NCBI GenBank assembly: GCA_024742705.1
Contig: JANSXZ010000006.1
Coordinates: forward strand, 62,001 to 126,000
Origin: Paracoccaceae bacterium
Lineage (GTDB): Bacteria > Pseudomonadota > Alphaproteobacteria > Rhodobacterales > Rhodobacteraceae
DNA: 64,000 nucleotides
Reading direction: 5' to 3'
Both the position numbers and the translations under genes were made by a program. Below, in pieces: positions 18,338-28,263 of this stretch. Within the stretch, counting starts at the first letter, position 1, and every line of letters begins with the position of its first letter. The notes under the pieces were generated by a model. It did not search any database. It saw nothing but the letters and a program-made list of their open reading frames with translations, and was not told the DNA's origin.

Positions 18338-19857
18338 TCACGATGACACCGGGCGCGGTTACGCTGGACACCTTGCGGCAAATGCTGCGCGGCGGCGCGC
18401 CCGCCCGGCTGGACCCGGCCGCGCGCGACGCGGTCGACCGCGCCGCCGCGCTGGTCGCACAGGCGGCGGCCGGGCCGGCGGCTGTCTATGGCATCAACAC
18501 CGGCTTTGGCAAGCTGGCCAGCCGCAAGATCGCCCCCGGCGACACCGCCACGTTGCAGCGCAACCTGATTCTGTCGCATTGCTGTGGCGTGGGCGCGGCG
18601 CTGGCCGAAGACCGCGCCCGGCTGATGATGGCGCTGAAGCTGTTGTCGCTGGGGCGGGGTGCGTCGGGCGTGCGCTGGCAGGTGATCGCCCTGCTCGAAG
18701 ACATGCTGGCCGCCGGCGTCACGCCTGTCGTGCCGCAGCAGGGATCGGTGGGCGCCTCGGGCGATCTGGCCCCGCTGGCGCATATGACCGCGGCAATGAT
18801 CGGCGCGGGCGAAGCGACATACCGGGGCGAACGGATGCCCGCCGAGGCAGCGCTGCAACGGGCCGGGCTGACGCCGGTGGTTCTGGGCCCCAAGGAAGGG
18901 CTGGGCCTGATCAACGGCACCCAGTTTTCCACCGCAAACGCATTGGCCGGGCTGTTCGATGCCTGGGATCTGGCCGAGGCATCGGTGGTCACCGCATCGC
19001 TGTCGACCGATGCGATCATGGGATCCACCGCACCGCTTACCCATGCCATCCACACCGTACGGGGCCACCCCGGCCAGATCGACGTGGCCGCCGCGATGCG
19101 CGCGACCATGCAGGGTTCGGAAATCCGCGAAAGCCACCGCGACGACGATCTGCGCGTACAGGATCCCTATTGCATCCGCTGTCAGCCACAGGTTCTGGGC
19201 GCGGCCGTCGATGTGCTGCGCACCGCGGCCCGGACACTCGAGATCGAGGCGAACGCCGTCACCGACAACCCGCTGGTTCTGGTGGACAGCGGCGAGATCG
19301 TGTCAGGCGGCAATTTCCATGCGGAATATGTCGGGTTCGCCGCGGATCAGATCGCCCTGGCGGTGGCCGAAATCGGCGCCATCGCGCAACGCCGCGTGGC
19401 GCTTATGGTGGACCCCACGCTCAGCCACGACCTGCCGCCTTTCCTGACACCCGAACCGGGCCTGAACTCCGGATTCATGATCGCCGAAGTCACCACCGCG
19501 GCTCTGATGAGCGAAAACAAGCACCTGGCCAACCCTTGCGTCACCGACAGCACCCCGACCTCGGCCAACCAGGAGGATCACGTTTCCATGGCCGCCCACG
19601 GCGCGCTGCGGCTGGCGCGGATGACCGACAATCTCGCCGTGATCCTCGGTGTCGAACTGATGTGCGCGGCACAGGGGATCGAGGCGCGCGCGCCGCTGCG
19701 GACGTCGGCGCCGCTTGCGGCGGTGGTCGCGCGGCTGCGCGCGGATGTGGCCACGCTCGGGGCCGACCGCTATCTCGCGCCCGACATCGACGCCGCGACC
19801 GCGCTGATCGCATCAGGCGCCATCACCGGCGCGGCAAAGGTCGGGCTGGCATGGTAG
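18334..19857 (+). CDS. hutH: Histidine ammonia-lyase HutH
   Basis: Deaminates L-histidine to urocanate, the first step of the pathway. 507 residues, typical. The Ala-Ser-Gly triad (A141-S142-G143 in [14 protein letters not shown]) cyclises to the MIO electrophile; Y52 lies in [13 protein letters not shown] overlap with hutI and overlap of its stop with the hutG start indicate translational coupling. Confidence 0.97.
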   Translation: MITMTPGAVTLDTLRQMLRGGAPARLDPAARDAVDRAAALVAQAAAGPAAVYGINTGFGKLASRKIAPGDTATLQRNLILSHCCGVGAALAEDRARLMMALKLLSLGRGASGVRWQVIALLEDMLAAGVTPVVPQQGSVGASGDLAPLAHMTAAMIGAGEATYRGERMPAEAALQRAGLTPVVLGPKEGLGLINGTQFSTANALAGLFDAWDLAEASVVTASLSTDAIMGSTAPLTHAIHTVRGHPGQIDVAAAMRATMQGSEIRESHRDDDLRVQDPYCIRCQPQVLGAAVDVLRTAARTLEIEANAVTDNPLVLVDSGEIVSGGNFHAEYVGFAADQIALAVAEIGAIAQRRVALMVDPTLSHDLPPFLTPEPGLNSGFMIAEVTTAALMSENKHLANPCVTDSTPTSANQEDHVSMAAHGALRLARMTDNLAVILGVELMCAAQGIEARAPLRTSAPLAAVVARLRADVATLGADRYLAPDIDAATALIASGAITGAAKVGLAW

Positions 19858-20636
19858 AGATCGAGATCTCGCAGGGCGACAGCCCCCTGGTTCTGGGCCT
19901 GCCGCACACCGGCACCGACCTGCCCGACGACATCCGCGCCGGCCTGAACGAAACCGGCCGCGCGCTGGCCGACACCGATTGGCACATCCACACCCTCTAC
20001 AACGGGCTGGTGGACGGCGTGACCACGGTGCGCACGCCGGTGCACCGCTATGTTGTCGACGTCAATCGCGATCCCGCCGGGGTCAGCCTCTATCCCGGCC
20101 AGAACACCACATCCCTTTGTCCGCTCACGGATTTCGACGGCCGCCCGATCCACCGGCCGGGCCATGCGCCCGATGCCGCGGAAATCGAACGCCGGCGCCT
20201 TGCCTATCACGCGCCCTATCACGCGGCGCTGGCCGGCGCGCTCGACAGGGCCGTCGCGCGGCACGGTTTCGCCCTGCTCTACGATTGCCATTCGATCCGC
20301 TCGCATATCCCGCACCTCTTCGCCGGCACCCTGCCCGATTTCAACATAGGCACCAACGACGGCACCACCTGCGCCCCCGACATCGAAGAGGCCGTGGCAA
20401 GGATCTGCGCCGGAACCGGGCGCAGCCATGTGCGCAACGGCCGGTTCAAGGGCGGCTGGACCACGCGGCGCCACGGCCGCCCCGATTTCGGACGCCACGC
20501 GATCCAGATGGAGCTGGCGCAATCGACCTATATGGCCGAATCCCCGGCCTGGTCCCTGCTGCCCGACCGTGCCGACCGGCTGCGCGACACGCTGCGCCGG
20601 ATCCTGACTTTTCTCGCCGAATGGAGACCCCGATGA
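19851..20636 (+). CDS. hutG: N-formylglutamate deformylase HutG
   Basis: Hydrolyses N-formyl-L-glutamate to formate and glutamate, the last step of the route through HutF. 261 residues. Motifs [17 protein letters not shown] and [11 protein letters not shown] identify the N-formylglutamate amidohydrolase fold rather than the arginase-like formiminoglutamase. ATG 19851 overlaps the hutH stop; the stop overlaps the hutU start. Confidence 0.94.
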   Translation: MVEIEISQGDSPLVLGLPHTGTDLPDDIRAGLNETGRALADTDWHIHTLYNGLVDGVTTVRTPVHRYVVDVNRDPAGVSLYPGQNTTSLCPLTDFDGRPIHRPGHAPDAAEIERRRLAYHAPYHAALAGALDRAVARHGFALLYDCHSIRSHIPHLFAGTLPDFNIGTNDGTTCAPDIEEAVARICAGTGRSHVRNGRFKGGWTTRRHGRPDFGRHAIQMELAQSTYMAESPAWSLLPDRADRLRDTLRRILTFLAEWRPR

Positions 20637-22303
20637 GCGACCCCCGCAAGAACGCCCGCGACATCTATCCCCCGACCGGCCCGGAAATCACCGCCAAAAG
20701 CTGGCTGACCGAAGCGCCGATGCGCATGTTGATGAACAATCTCCACCCCGACGTCGCGGAAAACCCCCACGAACTTGTCGTATACGGCGGGATCGGACGG
20801 GCCGCGCGCACCTGGCAGGACTTCGACAGGATCGTGGCCAGCCTGCGCGACCTCGAAGCCGACGAAACGCTTCTGGTGCAGTCCGGCAAACCTGTCGGCA
20901 TCTTCCGCACCCACACCCATGCGCCGCGGGTGCTGATCGCCAATTCGAACCTGGTGCCGCATTGGGCAAACTGGGATCACTTCAACGAACTCGATAAACG
21001 CGGCCTGGCCATGTACGGGCAGATGACCGCCGGATCATGGATCTATATCGGCACCCAGGGCATCGTTCAGGGCACCTATGAAACCTTCGTCGAAGCCGGG
21101 CGCCAGCACTACGGCGGCGACCTCACGGGCAAATGGATCCTGACCGGCGGCCTCGGCGGAATGGGCGGCGCCCAGCCGCTGGCGGCGGTCATGGCGGGCG
21201 CCTGCTGCCTGGCGGTAGAGTGCAATCCAGACAGCATCGATTTCCGCCTGCGCACCGGGTATCTCGACGAACGCGCCGATACGCTGGACGCCGCGCTCGA
21301 CATGATCGCACGCTGGACCGAAGCCGGCCAGGCCAGGTCGGTCGGGCTGCTCGGCAACGCGGCCGACGTGTTTGCCGAACTTGTCCGCCGCGGCGTGCAC
21401 CCCGACATCGTCACCGATCAGACATCCGCCCATGACCCGCTGAACGGCTATCTGCCCCAGGGATGGGGCCTCGCGGAATGGCGCGCCCGCCGCGAAACCG
21501 ATCCCAAGGCGGTCGAAAGGGCCGCCCGCGCATCGATGAAGGTGCATGTCGCGGCCATGGTCGATTTCTGGAACGCCGGCGTGCCCACCCTCGATTACGG
21601 CAACAACATTCGCCAGGTCGCGCTCGAGGAAGGGCTGGAAAACGCCTTTGCCTTCCCCGGCTTCGTGCCCGCCTACATCCGGCCGCTGTTCTGCCGCGGC
21701 ATCGGTCCGTTCCGCTGGTGCGCGCTCTCGGGCGACCCAGAAGACATCTACAGGACCGACGCAAAGGTCAAGGAACTGATCCCCGACGATCCGCACCTGC
21801 ACAAATGGCTCGACATGGCGCGCGAACGGATCTCGTTCCAGGGGCTGCCAGCAAGGATCTGCTGGGTCGGCCTCGGCCAACGCCACCGGCTTGGCCTCGC
21901 CTTCAACGAAATGGTGCGCAACGGCGAACTCAAGGAGCCCGTCTTGATCGGGCGCGACCACCTCGACAGCGGATCGGTCGCCTCGCCCAACCGCGAAACC
22001 GAAGCGATGAAGGACGGCTCCGACGCCGTCTCCGACTGGCCGCTGCTCAACGCCCTTCTCAACACCGCCTCCGGCGCCACCTGGGTCTCGCTGCATCACG
22101 GCGGCGGCGTCGGCATGGGGTTCTCGCAGCACTCCGGCATGGTGATCTGCTGCGACGGCAGCACCGACGCGGATGACCGTCTGGCGCGGGTGCTCTGGAA
22201 CGACCCGGCAACCGGCGTCATGCGGCACGCGGATGCCGGCTACGACACCGCGCTCGATTGCGCCCGCGAACACGGATTGCGCCTGCCCGGCATCCTCGGC
22301 TGA
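20633..22303 (+). CDS. hutU: Urocanate hydratase HutU
   Basis: NAD-dependent urocanase converting urocanate to imidazolonepropionate. 556 residues, matching the family length of about 555. Conserved segments include [26 protein letters not shown] (Rossmann-like NAD loop), [14 protein letters not shown] and [15 protein letters not shown]. Last gene of the operon; a repeat element with hairpin potential follows the stop. Confidence 0.97.
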   Translation: MSDPRKNARDIYPPTGPEITAKSWLTEAPMRMLMNNLHPDVAENPHELVVYGGIGRAARTWQDFDRIVASLRDLEADETLLVQSGKPVGIFRTHTHAPRVLIANSNLVPHWANWDHFNELDKRGLAMYGQMTAGSWIYIGTQGIVQGTYETFVEAGRQHYGGDLTGKWILTGGLGGMGGAQPLAAVMAGACCLAVECNPDSIDFRLRTGYLDERADTLDAALDMIARWTEAGQARSVGLLGNAADVFAELVRRGVHPDIVTDQTSAHDPLNGYLPQGWGLAEWRARRETDPKAVERAARASMKVHVAAMVDFWNAGVPTLDYGNNIRQVALEEGLENAFAFPGFVPAYIRPLFCRGIGPFRWCALSGDPEDIYRTDAKVKELIPDDPHLHKWLDMARERISFQGLPARICWVGLGQRHRLGLAFNEMVRNGELKEPVLIGRDHLDSGSVASPNRETEAMKDGSDAVSDWPLLNALLNTASGATWVSLHHGGGVGMGFSQHSGMVICCDGSTDADDRLARVLWNDPATGVMRHADAGYDTALDCAREHGLRLPGILG

Positions 22304-22336
22304 ACCGCGCTTGCCGCGTCCGCTGGCACACCCTGG

Positions 22337-22376
22337 CTTCATCTTGCCGGATAAACTCCCGCCGGAGGCTCCCGCA
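22337..22376 (+). repeat. Dispersed intergenic repeat, copy A
   Basis: Head CTTCATCTTGCC plus ATAAACTCC, joined to the tail CCCGCCGGAGGCTCCCGC (22358-22375). The tail is identical over 18 bp to that of copy E (56016-56033, other strand). It lies between the convergent hutU and creatininase-family genes. Confidence 0.7.
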
Positions 22377-22429
22377 CGCGCCGCCATCGCCACCACCCGC
22401 GGCGGGGCACGCCCGCTGGCAGCACGGCA

Positions 22430-23200
22430 TCAGCCGAACAACGGCGTCTCGCGCACCTTGTACAGCAGATCGATGAACCCGCGCACCTGGTGGGCGCAGG
22501 TGGCCGCACCCTTGTCAGCACGCGCCAGATGCGCGTCGCCCACGGTGCCTTCCGCGTTCAGATCGCTCGAAATCCACCCATAGCTGACCGGACCGATCGG
22601 CGATATCGCCGTCGCCTCCGCCGACGACCGGAAATCCGCCGCCCGCGCCATATCCACGGTTTCGGGCCGGAACGCCAGCATCAACGAGGTTTCCACATCA
22701 CCGCCATGGATCCCGAAACGGTTCTCGCGCTCCGAATACAATCCTTCGGGCGCACCAAACGCGCCCCACTGACACTTGACCGCCAGCATTCCCGCCTGAA
22801 CCCGCAATTCGCGGCTCAGGATCGACACAAGATCCAGGTTGCCGCCATGTGAATTCACGATGACGATCTTGCGCAACCCCGCGCGCGCCACCGACAATCC
22901 GATCTCGGTCCAGGCCGCAAGCGCGGTCGCCGCCGTCAGCGTCAGGGTGCCCGGCGCGTGCAGATGCTCGTTCGACTTGCCAACCGCCTGCACCGGCAGA
23001 ATCCGGATATCCAGGTCATCAGGCACCTGCCGGCGCAACTCGGCCAACATCCCTTCGGCAATCATCGTGTCCGTGCCCACCGGCAAATGCGGCCCGTGCT
23101 GTTCTATAGCCGCGGTCGGCAGGATCGCGATGGTGCGCATCGGATCGCAGGCGGCAAACTCCGAAAACCTGAACTCCGACCAATCCAGACGGCGCGTCAT
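22430..23200 (-). CDS. Creatininase-family amidohydrolase
   Basis: 256-residue metal-dependent amidohydrolase of the creatininase family, whose members open cyclic amides or deformylate small pyrimidine/imidazole derivatives. Metal ligands in place: E33 and H35 (AIEQHGPHLP), D44, H118 (NSHGGN), with H165 and E170 in FGIHGGDVETS. Start ATG 23200 is preceded by GGGAGG. It ends a minus-strand set (30.1 to 22.4 kb) with an ABC importer, a cytosine-deaminase-like enzyme and redox enzymes, so it probably acts in degrading the imported compound. True creatinine amidohydrolase activity is possible but unproven. Confidence 0.88.
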   Translation of the reverse strand: MTRRLDWSEFRFSEFAACDPMRTIAILPTAAIEQHGPHLPVGTDTMIAEGMLAELRRQVPDDLDIRILPVQAVGKSNEHLHAPGTLTLTAATALAAWTEIGLSVARAGLRKIVIVNSHGGNLDLVSILSRELRVQAGMLAVKCQWGAFGAPEGLYSERENRFGIHGGDVETSLMLAFRPETVDMARAADFRSSAEATAISPIGPVSYGWISSDLNAEGTVGDAHLARADKGAATCAHQVRGFIDLLYKVRETPLFG

Positions 23201-23324
23201 GCCAATACCTCCCTGCAATCGCGCGGCACCAGCCCGCGCCTGTGGCCCAGCCCGACGGGCTGACAACCACCTTCATAACGATCCGGCAATCCGGCGCAAC
23301 GGGCGCCGGCAATCTGCGGGCACC

Positions 23325-23924
23325 TCATGCGCCGATCAACCGATCCAGCCGCCGCGCCACGCGCCTCAGGTGGGCATCGCGGCTTTGCGCCGTCGAGCTG
23401 TCCATGCCGTAGTGCGCCACAAAGCAGGTCCGGCACCGCCGGGCGCAGATGTATCGCAACCCGCGCAACAATGTCCGCCGGCCAGGCGCCCCGACCAGCC
23501 GCGTCAACCACCAGCTGGCACCACATGTGGTAAACACGGCCAGCCGCGTAATCCCCGTCAAACCCGGCCGGATGTCGCGATGCGTGGCATCCGGCATCAG
23601 AAAGGCTACCCCAGGAACCAGAACCCGGTCCAGCCAGCCCTTCATCATCGCCGGCAACCCGTACCACCATGTCGGATAGACAAAGATCAGGGTGTCGCAC
23701 CATTCCAGATCCGCGATGTGGCGCTCCAGACCAAGCCGGTTGGCTCCCGTGTCCTCATAGCGCTCCAAAGCGGCAGCATCGAGAACCGGATCGAACCCTT
23801 CCGCATACAGATCGGTCAGACGCGTCTCGGCCCCCGCCGCCGACAACCGCTCCAGCACCACGTCGCGCACTGCGGCAGCGTAGCTTTGCGTGCGCGGATG
23901 CGCATAAACCACCAGTGCACGCAT
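23325..23924 (-). CDS. NAD(P)H-dependent flavodoxin-fold oxidoreductase (first of tandem pair)
   Basis: 199-residue protein of the NAD(P)H:quinone oxidoreductase/KefF-like flavodoxin-fold family: N-terminal FMN or FAD phosphate loop (VVYAHPRTQSYAAAV), YPTWWYGLPAMMKGWLDRV near residue 84. It overlaps the stop of the upstream paralogue (TGATG). Its C-terminal region has several cysteines (ICARRCRTCF). Role likely two-electron reduction of a quinone or of a cluster intermediate. Confidence 0.85.
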   Translation of the reverse strand: MRALVVYAHPRTQSYAAAVRDVVLERLSAAGAETRLTDLYAEGFDPVLDAAALERYEDTGANRLGLERHIADLEWCDTLIFVYPTWWYGLPAMMKGWLDRVLVPGVAFLMPDATHRDIRPGLTGITRLAVFTTCGASWWLTRLVGAPGRRTLLRGLRYICARRCRTCFVAHYGMDSSTAQSRDAHLRRVARRLDRLIGA

Positions 23925-24505
23925 CAGAATGCCGCCATTTCGCGGCCCACCCACCGCAAGAACCCGGCACGGGCCGCATCGTCCGCGCGATTCATGTCGT
24001 AAAGCGCCAGATACCGGGTCTTCGCGGGCCGGCAAACGTGCCAGACCGCACGCGTCACCGATCTGCGCGGAGGATCGCCGGCAAGAACCGCGCGCAGACG
24101 TGTGCCGCCATAGGTCGTTACCGCGGCAAGCTTTCGGATATGCGTCAGGTTGGGCCGCACCCGCCCCTGTTCCAGCCGAAAGGAAACGCCGGGCAGAAAC
24201 ACCCGATCCAGATATCCCTTGAGAATCGCCGGATAGCCAAAGTTCCACACTGGAAACACCATCACCAGTGCCTGCGCCGCACGCAACCGGGCGACATGCG
24301 TGGCCACAGACGCCTCGTTGGCACCGGCATCGTGGTACCCGCGCCGCTCCGCCGCCGTCAGCACCGGCGAAAACCCTTCGGCGTAAAGGTCGCAATCGTC
24401 CACCTGCCAGCCACCCGCCGTCAGCCGCGATACCACCACATCATGCAAAGCCGCCCCGTAACTTTCCTCGCAGGGGTGCGCATAGAGAACCAGTGCCCGC
24501 TTCAC
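23924..24505 (-). CDS. NAD(P)H-dependent flavodoxin-fold oxidoreductase (second of tandem pair)
   Basis: 193 residues from GTG 24505 (AAGGGGA upstream). Closely parallels the next gene: LVLYAHPCEESYGAAL, DLYAEGFSPVLTAAER, FPVWNFGYPAILKGYLDRVFLPG. The WN-for-WW change in the substrate loop suggests different substrate preference. The longer frame extending to 24631 runs through a palindromic repeat and is not supported. Confidence 0.85.
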   Translation of the reverse strand: MKRALVLYAHPCEESYGAALHDVVVSRLTAGGWQVDDCDLYAEGFSPVLTAAERRGYHDAGANEASVATHVARLRAAQALVMVFPVWNFGYPAILKGYLDRVFLPGVSFRLEQGRVRPNLTHIRKLAAVTTYGGTRLRAVLAGDPPRRSVTRAVWHVCRPAKTRYLALYDMNRADDAARAGFLRWVGREMAAF

Positions 24506-24515
24506 CCGCGTCCCC

Positions 24516-24580
24516 TTCCTTTTGCCATAAATATCCCGGGGGGCGTCGCCCTCGGGCGACGGGGGGCAGCGCCCCCCTGC
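24516..24580 (+). repeat. Dispersed intergenic repeat, copy B (two perfect hairpins)
   Basis: Head TTCCTTTTGCC plus ATAAATATCCC, then GTCGCCC-TC-GGGCGAC (24545-24560) and GGGGGGC-AGC-GCCCCCC (24561-24577), both perfect stems. It lies between same-strand genes (FAD oxidoreductase stop 24600, quinone reductase start 24505), so it may act as an mRNA processing or attenuation element. Confidence 0.7.
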
Positions 24581-24599
24581 CTCGCCGGCAACCCTCGCT

Positions 24600-26000
24600 T
24601 CATTCGGCCGCCTGCATCCCTGGGTAGGCATACATGCGCTCGAACCCGAAATCCGGGTCGTCCCAGGCGATCATCTTGCCGGGGTTCAGCAATCCCTTGG
24701 GATCGGCTTCGCGCTTGAACGCCAACTGCCGGTCATCGACGGTCTGGCGCCCGCCTTCCTCCAGCGTGTAGCGGTGCGGGTTGAAGATCATAGCGCCGGC
24801 GTCTTCATGCATCCGCACGATTTCATCCAGCCGCGCCTCGGTCGTGAACCGCACCAGAGACAGCCCCGCGAACATCACCTTGCCGTTCTCACGCAGCACC
24901 TCGAGATGCTGCAAGACTTCGGGGCTGAGCGCGTCGCGCAGTTTCTCGATCAGTTCCAGATGCTGCGGATAACCATAACGCACCTGAAGGTAAGTGATCG
25001 ACGGATCCACCTTCAGCGCGCGCAGCGTCGTGTGGTTCCAACCGTACTCAAAAACCGGGCCGGGCTGGCGCGGCCAGTCGTTGTCGTCCGACCGCCACAG
25101 CAGCCGCGCCTCGGGACGACGCCCAAGGAAGGTCAGAAAACCGTCCATGGAATGCGGTGCCACCATCAGCGCGACCAGGTGCTGGCCCGCGTCCACATGC
25201 GGCCGCACCCGCTGGAAGAATTCGAAGGCCACCGGCGCCTCGAACACCGAAGCCAGCTTGATCAGGATCCCGTCATGATTTGCCAGATCCTCGGCAAACC
25301 GCGTGGCGGCCATGAAATCCTCGCAGGTGACGAACATCTGCACCCAGTCATAGGCCGGGGCCAGCGGCATCTCGATTTCGGTGATGATCCCGTTTGTACC
25401 ATAGGCATGGCTGACACGGGCCAGTTCCTCGCCACGAAATTCCAGAACCCGCGGCGTCTGTTCCATCGTGACAACCCGAAGCCGGATGATGTTGCCCGGA
25501 TCGCGCAGGCTGCCCCAGGTGCACGAGCCCACCCCACCCGATCCGCCGGCGATGAAACCGCCGATCGTGGCTGTGGCCCATGTGCTCGAAAACATGCGGA
25601 TTTCCTGCCCGGAATGGGCGATGCAATGGGCATCGAGGTCTTTCAGAAGGCACCCCGGTTCGACGATCACGCGGCCCGGATGCACCGCGCGCACCTTGTC
25701 CATGTGCCGCAGGTGCATCACGCATCCGCCCGCCAGCGGCATCGCCTGGCCATAATTCCCGGTCCCGGCTCCCCTTGTGGTGACCGGCACGTCATGCGCA
25801 TAACACACGCGCAGGATCTCGATCACCTCGGCCTCGGTGCGCGGCGAAACCACGAAATCCGCCTCGACATGATCCAGCCGTGCCTTCAGCACCGGCGAAT
25901 ACCAGAAGAAATCCCGGCTCTTGGATTTGATCGCGGCGGCGCTTGTTTCGATGTCGAGGTGGCTCAGCGCGGCTTTGGCGGCGGCGACATTGTCTTTCAT
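24600..26000 (-). CDS. FAD-binding oxidoreductase (glycolate-oxidase/PCMH type)
   Basis: 466-residue flavoprotein. The PCMH-type FAD domain occupies about residues 40-215, with the pyrophosphate loop TTRGAGTGNYGQAMPLAGG (about 74-92) and FSSTWATATIGGFIAGGSGG. The C-terminal part resembles FAD-linked oxidase C domains, ending in KREADPKGLLNPGK. It lacks a CxxC iron-sulphur domain. The ATG overlaps the stop of the deaminase-like gene (ATGA). Probably oxidises an intermediate of the compound handled by this cluster; substrate unknown. Confidence 0.85.
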   Translation of the reverse strand: MKDNVAAAKAALSHLDIETSAAAIKSKSRDFFWYSPVLKARLDHVEADFVVSPRTEAEVIEILRVCYAHDVPVTTRGAGTGNYGQAMPLAGGCVMHLRHMDKVRAVHPGRVIVEPGCLLKDLDAHCIAHSGQEIRMFSSTWATATIGGFIAGGSGGVGSCTWGSLRDPGNIIRLRVVTMEQTPRVLEFRGEELARVSHAYGTNGIITEIEMPLAPAYDWVQMFVTCEDFMAATRFAEDLANHDGILIKLASVFEAPVAFEFFQRVRPHVDAGQHLVALMVAPHSMDGFLTFLGRRPEARLLWRSDDNDWPRQPGPVFEYGWNHTTLRALKVDPSITYLQVRYGYPQHLELIEKLRDALSPEVLQHLEVLRENGKVMFAGLSLVRFTTEARLDEIVRMHEDAGAMIFNPHRYTLEEGGRQTVDDRQLAFKREADPKGLLNPGKMIAWDDPDFGFERMYAYPGMQAAE

Positions 26001-27316
26001 GAAAGCTCCATCAGATGGTCAAGCTCGGCGTAGTCGGGCAGCGTCCGGTCGATCTGGCGGCCGTTGCGCAGCACGATGCGGTCCGATTGCGGGCGTGCGA
26101 ACAGTTCGGTCCAGTTGCGCGCGCGGCAGATGACCAGATCGGCCGGCGCGCCGGGCGCGAGGCTGGGCGCCGCGAAACCGCAGGCGGCGGCGGGATGCGT
26201 CAGAACCGCATGGGCCCAGTCCGGCGCCGAATGATCCAGATGCCCGATCCGCGTGGCCTCGCGCAGCACCTCGATCATGTCCAGATCACCATAGGCATAG
26301 AACGGATCGCGCGTGTTGTCCGACGCAAAGGACACCGGGATGCCGCGCGCCTTCATCTCGTGCACCAGCGTGATGCCCCGCATCCGCGGGGTGCGGTGGA
26401 TCACGCGGTCCTGAAGGTAGAGGTTGCACATCGGCAGGCTGACCACATGGATGCCGGCGTTGTGCACCATGTCGAGCGTATGAAAAACCTCATGCTCGGG
26501 CTGCGCGGCCAGCGAACAGCAATGGCCGACAACGACGGGCGCATCGAAATGCAACTCGAGGGCGACCTCGGCGATCTGGCGCAGCGTCGCGGCGTTGGGG
26601 TCGAGCGTTTCGTCGACATGGAAATCCACCGCCAGGCCCCTTTCGGCCGCGATCCGGAAGAAGGTCCGGAGCCGGTCCTTCAGATCCGGCAGCGGATAGG
26701 TCACCAGCCCCAGCACGCCGCCGCTTTCAGCAACCACGTCGGCGGTGTGCAGAAACGCACCGTCCATCTCGGCCCGGTCGGCGCCCAGCAGGCAGGCCGC
26801 CTGAAGCTCGATGCGGCCGGCCCACTCTGCGCGCAGATCGCGAAACACCGGCCACGAGATGTCGTCCTGCGGCGGGATGCTGTCAAGATGGGTGCGGATC
26901 GCGCGGGTGCCGTGGGCCCAGGCGCAGCGCAAGGCGAAATCGGCCCGCGCGCGCACATCGCCGGCCGACCAGTTGGCCGCCCGGTCGGCACCCACGGTTG
27001 CCAGCGCGCCGGCGAATGTGCCATCGGGATTGGGCGCGCGGGCGGCGATATGGCCCTTATCGAGGTGGGTGTGCATGTCGACAAAGGCCGGAAACGCCAT
27101 CGCACCCTTCATATCGACCGGCTGACCCGGCCGATCGGTGATCCGCCCGCCATCGAGATGCAGCGACACCCGCACCAGTTCGCCCGGCGCACCGACCAGG
27201 CAGGCGGGCACGGTCAGGTTTTCAAGGGTGATCGGGCCCGCGTCGGGCCCGCTGTCGGGCTCTGCGTCGGGCCCCGCGTTGGGCCCCGCGTTGGGCAGTG
27301 TCCGGAAATCCATCAT
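25997..27316 (-). CDS. Cytosine deaminase-like amidohydrolase
   Basis: 439-residue TIM-barrel amidohydrolase of the CodA group: metal motif VDMHTHLDKGH (H82, H84), HVDETLD, VGHCCSLAA and SDNTRDPF with the catalytic aspartate. Relatives deaminate cytosine, isocytosine, creatinine and other cyclic amidines. The first 30 residues contain an unusual low-complexity run built from PNAGP/PDAGP pentapeptides encoded by 15-bp near-repeats, probably a disordered extension. ATG 27316 overlaps the permease stop. Context (ABC importer, creatininase-family enzyme) points to an imported N-heterocycle as substrate. Confidence 0.87.
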   Translation of the reverse strand: MMDFRTLPNAGPNAGPDAEPDSGPDAGPITLENLTVPACLVGAPGELVRVSLHLDGGRITDRPGQPVDMKGAMAFPAFVDMHTHLDKGHIAARAPNPDGTFAGALATVGADRAANWSAGDVRARADFALRCAWAHGTRAIRTHLDSIPPQDDISWPVFRDLRAEWAGRIELQAACLLGADRAEMDGAFLHTADVVAESGGVLGLVTYPLPDLKDRLRTFFRIAAERGLAVDFHVDETLDPNAATLRQIAEVALELHFDAPVVVGHCCSLAAQPEHEVFHTLDMVHNAGIHVVSLPMCNLYLQDRVIHRTPRMRGITLVHEMKARGIPVSFASDNTRDPFYAYGDLDMIEVLREATRIGHLDHSAPDWAHAVLTHPAAACGFAAPSLAPGAPADLVICRARNWTELFARPQSDRIVLRNGRQIDRTLPDYAELDHLMELS

Positions 27317-28164
27317 CCCTCTCTTTTCAATGCGCTTTCGTGCCATTTGCGCAGCAGCATGTGCGACAGGAAGGACAGGCCGGCAAAGATCACCACGCCG
27401 GTGACGGCGATCAGGATCAGCGCCGCGAACATGCGCGGAATGTTCAGCCTGTAACCGGCTTCGAGAATCCGGAACGCCAGACCGGATTTCAGGCCGCCGG
27501 TGCCGGCGACATATTCCGCCACCACCGCTCCGATCAGGCTGAGCCCGCCGGCGATGCGCAATCCGCCCAGGAAATACGGCAGGGCGGATGGCAATTGCAG
27601 GTACCGCAGCTTCTGCCAGCGGGTGGCGCCGTAGATGCGGAACAGGTCGCGCAGGTTGTGATCGGCGGAATTGAGCCCGAGGGTGGTGTTGCTGAGCACC
27701 GGAAAGAAGGCGACGAGCCAGGCGCAGAGCAGAAGCCCCGCAAGGCGGTTGTCGACATAGATGAAGATCAGCGGCGCGATGGCAACGATGGGCGTGACCT
27801 GAAGGATCACCGCGTAGGGATAGAACGACATCTCGATCAGGCGGCTCTGGGTGAAGAGCACCGCAAGGCCGACACCGCCCAGAACCGCCACCGCCAGCGC
27901 CATCAGCGTGATCTGAAGCGTGACCAGAAGCGCCTCGAAGAGGATCGCCCAGTCTTCGATCAGGGTTTCCAGGACGAGGCCCGGACGCGGCAGGATGTAG
28001 TGCGGGATCTGGTTCCAGACGACGATACGGTCCCACAGCAGCAACCCCAGCGCGAGCGCGATCACGGGCAGCGTCCATTTGCCGATGCGTTCGAAGCGCG
28101 CGGCCTTGCGGCGGGCGCGTTCTTCGGCATCGATCTGCGGCAGGGCGGGTTCGGCTGAGGTCAT
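27313..28164 (-). CDS. ABC transporter permease (SsuC/TauC/ThiX type)
   Basis: 283-residue inner-membrane permease of the nitrate/taurine/pyrimidine-precursor class. About six hydrophobic segments; the EAA-type cytoplasmic loop reads IYGATRWQKLRYLQLPSALPYFLGGLRIA (given here as the region around residues 190-218). N-terminal 28 residues are charged and cytoplasmic. It pairs with the ATPase at 28264 and the binding protein at 29135. Confidence 0.9.
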   Translation of the reverse strand: MTSAEPALPQIDAEERARRKAARFERIGKWTLPVIALALGLLLWDRIVVWNQIPHYILPRPGLVLETLIEDWAILFEALLVTLQITLMALAVAVLGGVGLAVLFTQSRLIEMSFYPYAVILQVTPIVAIAPLIFIYVDNRLAGLLLCAWLVAFFPVLSNTTLGLNSADHNLRDLFRIYGATRWQKLRYLQLPSALPYFLGGLRIAGGLSLIGAVVAEYVAGTGGLKSGLAFRILEAGYRLNIPRMFAALILIAVTGVVIFAGLSFLSHMLLRKWHESALKREG

Positions 28165-28190
28165 GGCGGTGTCCGGGTCGGAGGGGAGGA

Positions 28191-28238
28191 CCGGGGGCCA
28201 GCCCCCGGACCCCCGGAGTTTATCGGGCAAGATGAAGG
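28191..28238 (-). repeat. Dispersed intergenic repeat, copy C
   Basis: On the minus strand: head CTTCATCTTGCC plus GATAAACTCC, then a perfect hairpin CCGGGGGC-TG-GCCCCCGG (28191-28208). It lies between the ABC ATPase and permease genes of the same operon. Confidence 0.7.
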
Positions 28239-28263
28239 ATCGGATCGGGGGGCGGGCGCTGCA

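Noticed and set aside
23291-23309. CCGGCGC/GCGCCGG hairpin between quinone reductase and creatininase genes
   Set aside because: Stem is short, without a T-run, and such inverted repeats arise often at this GC content; not annotated as a terminator.
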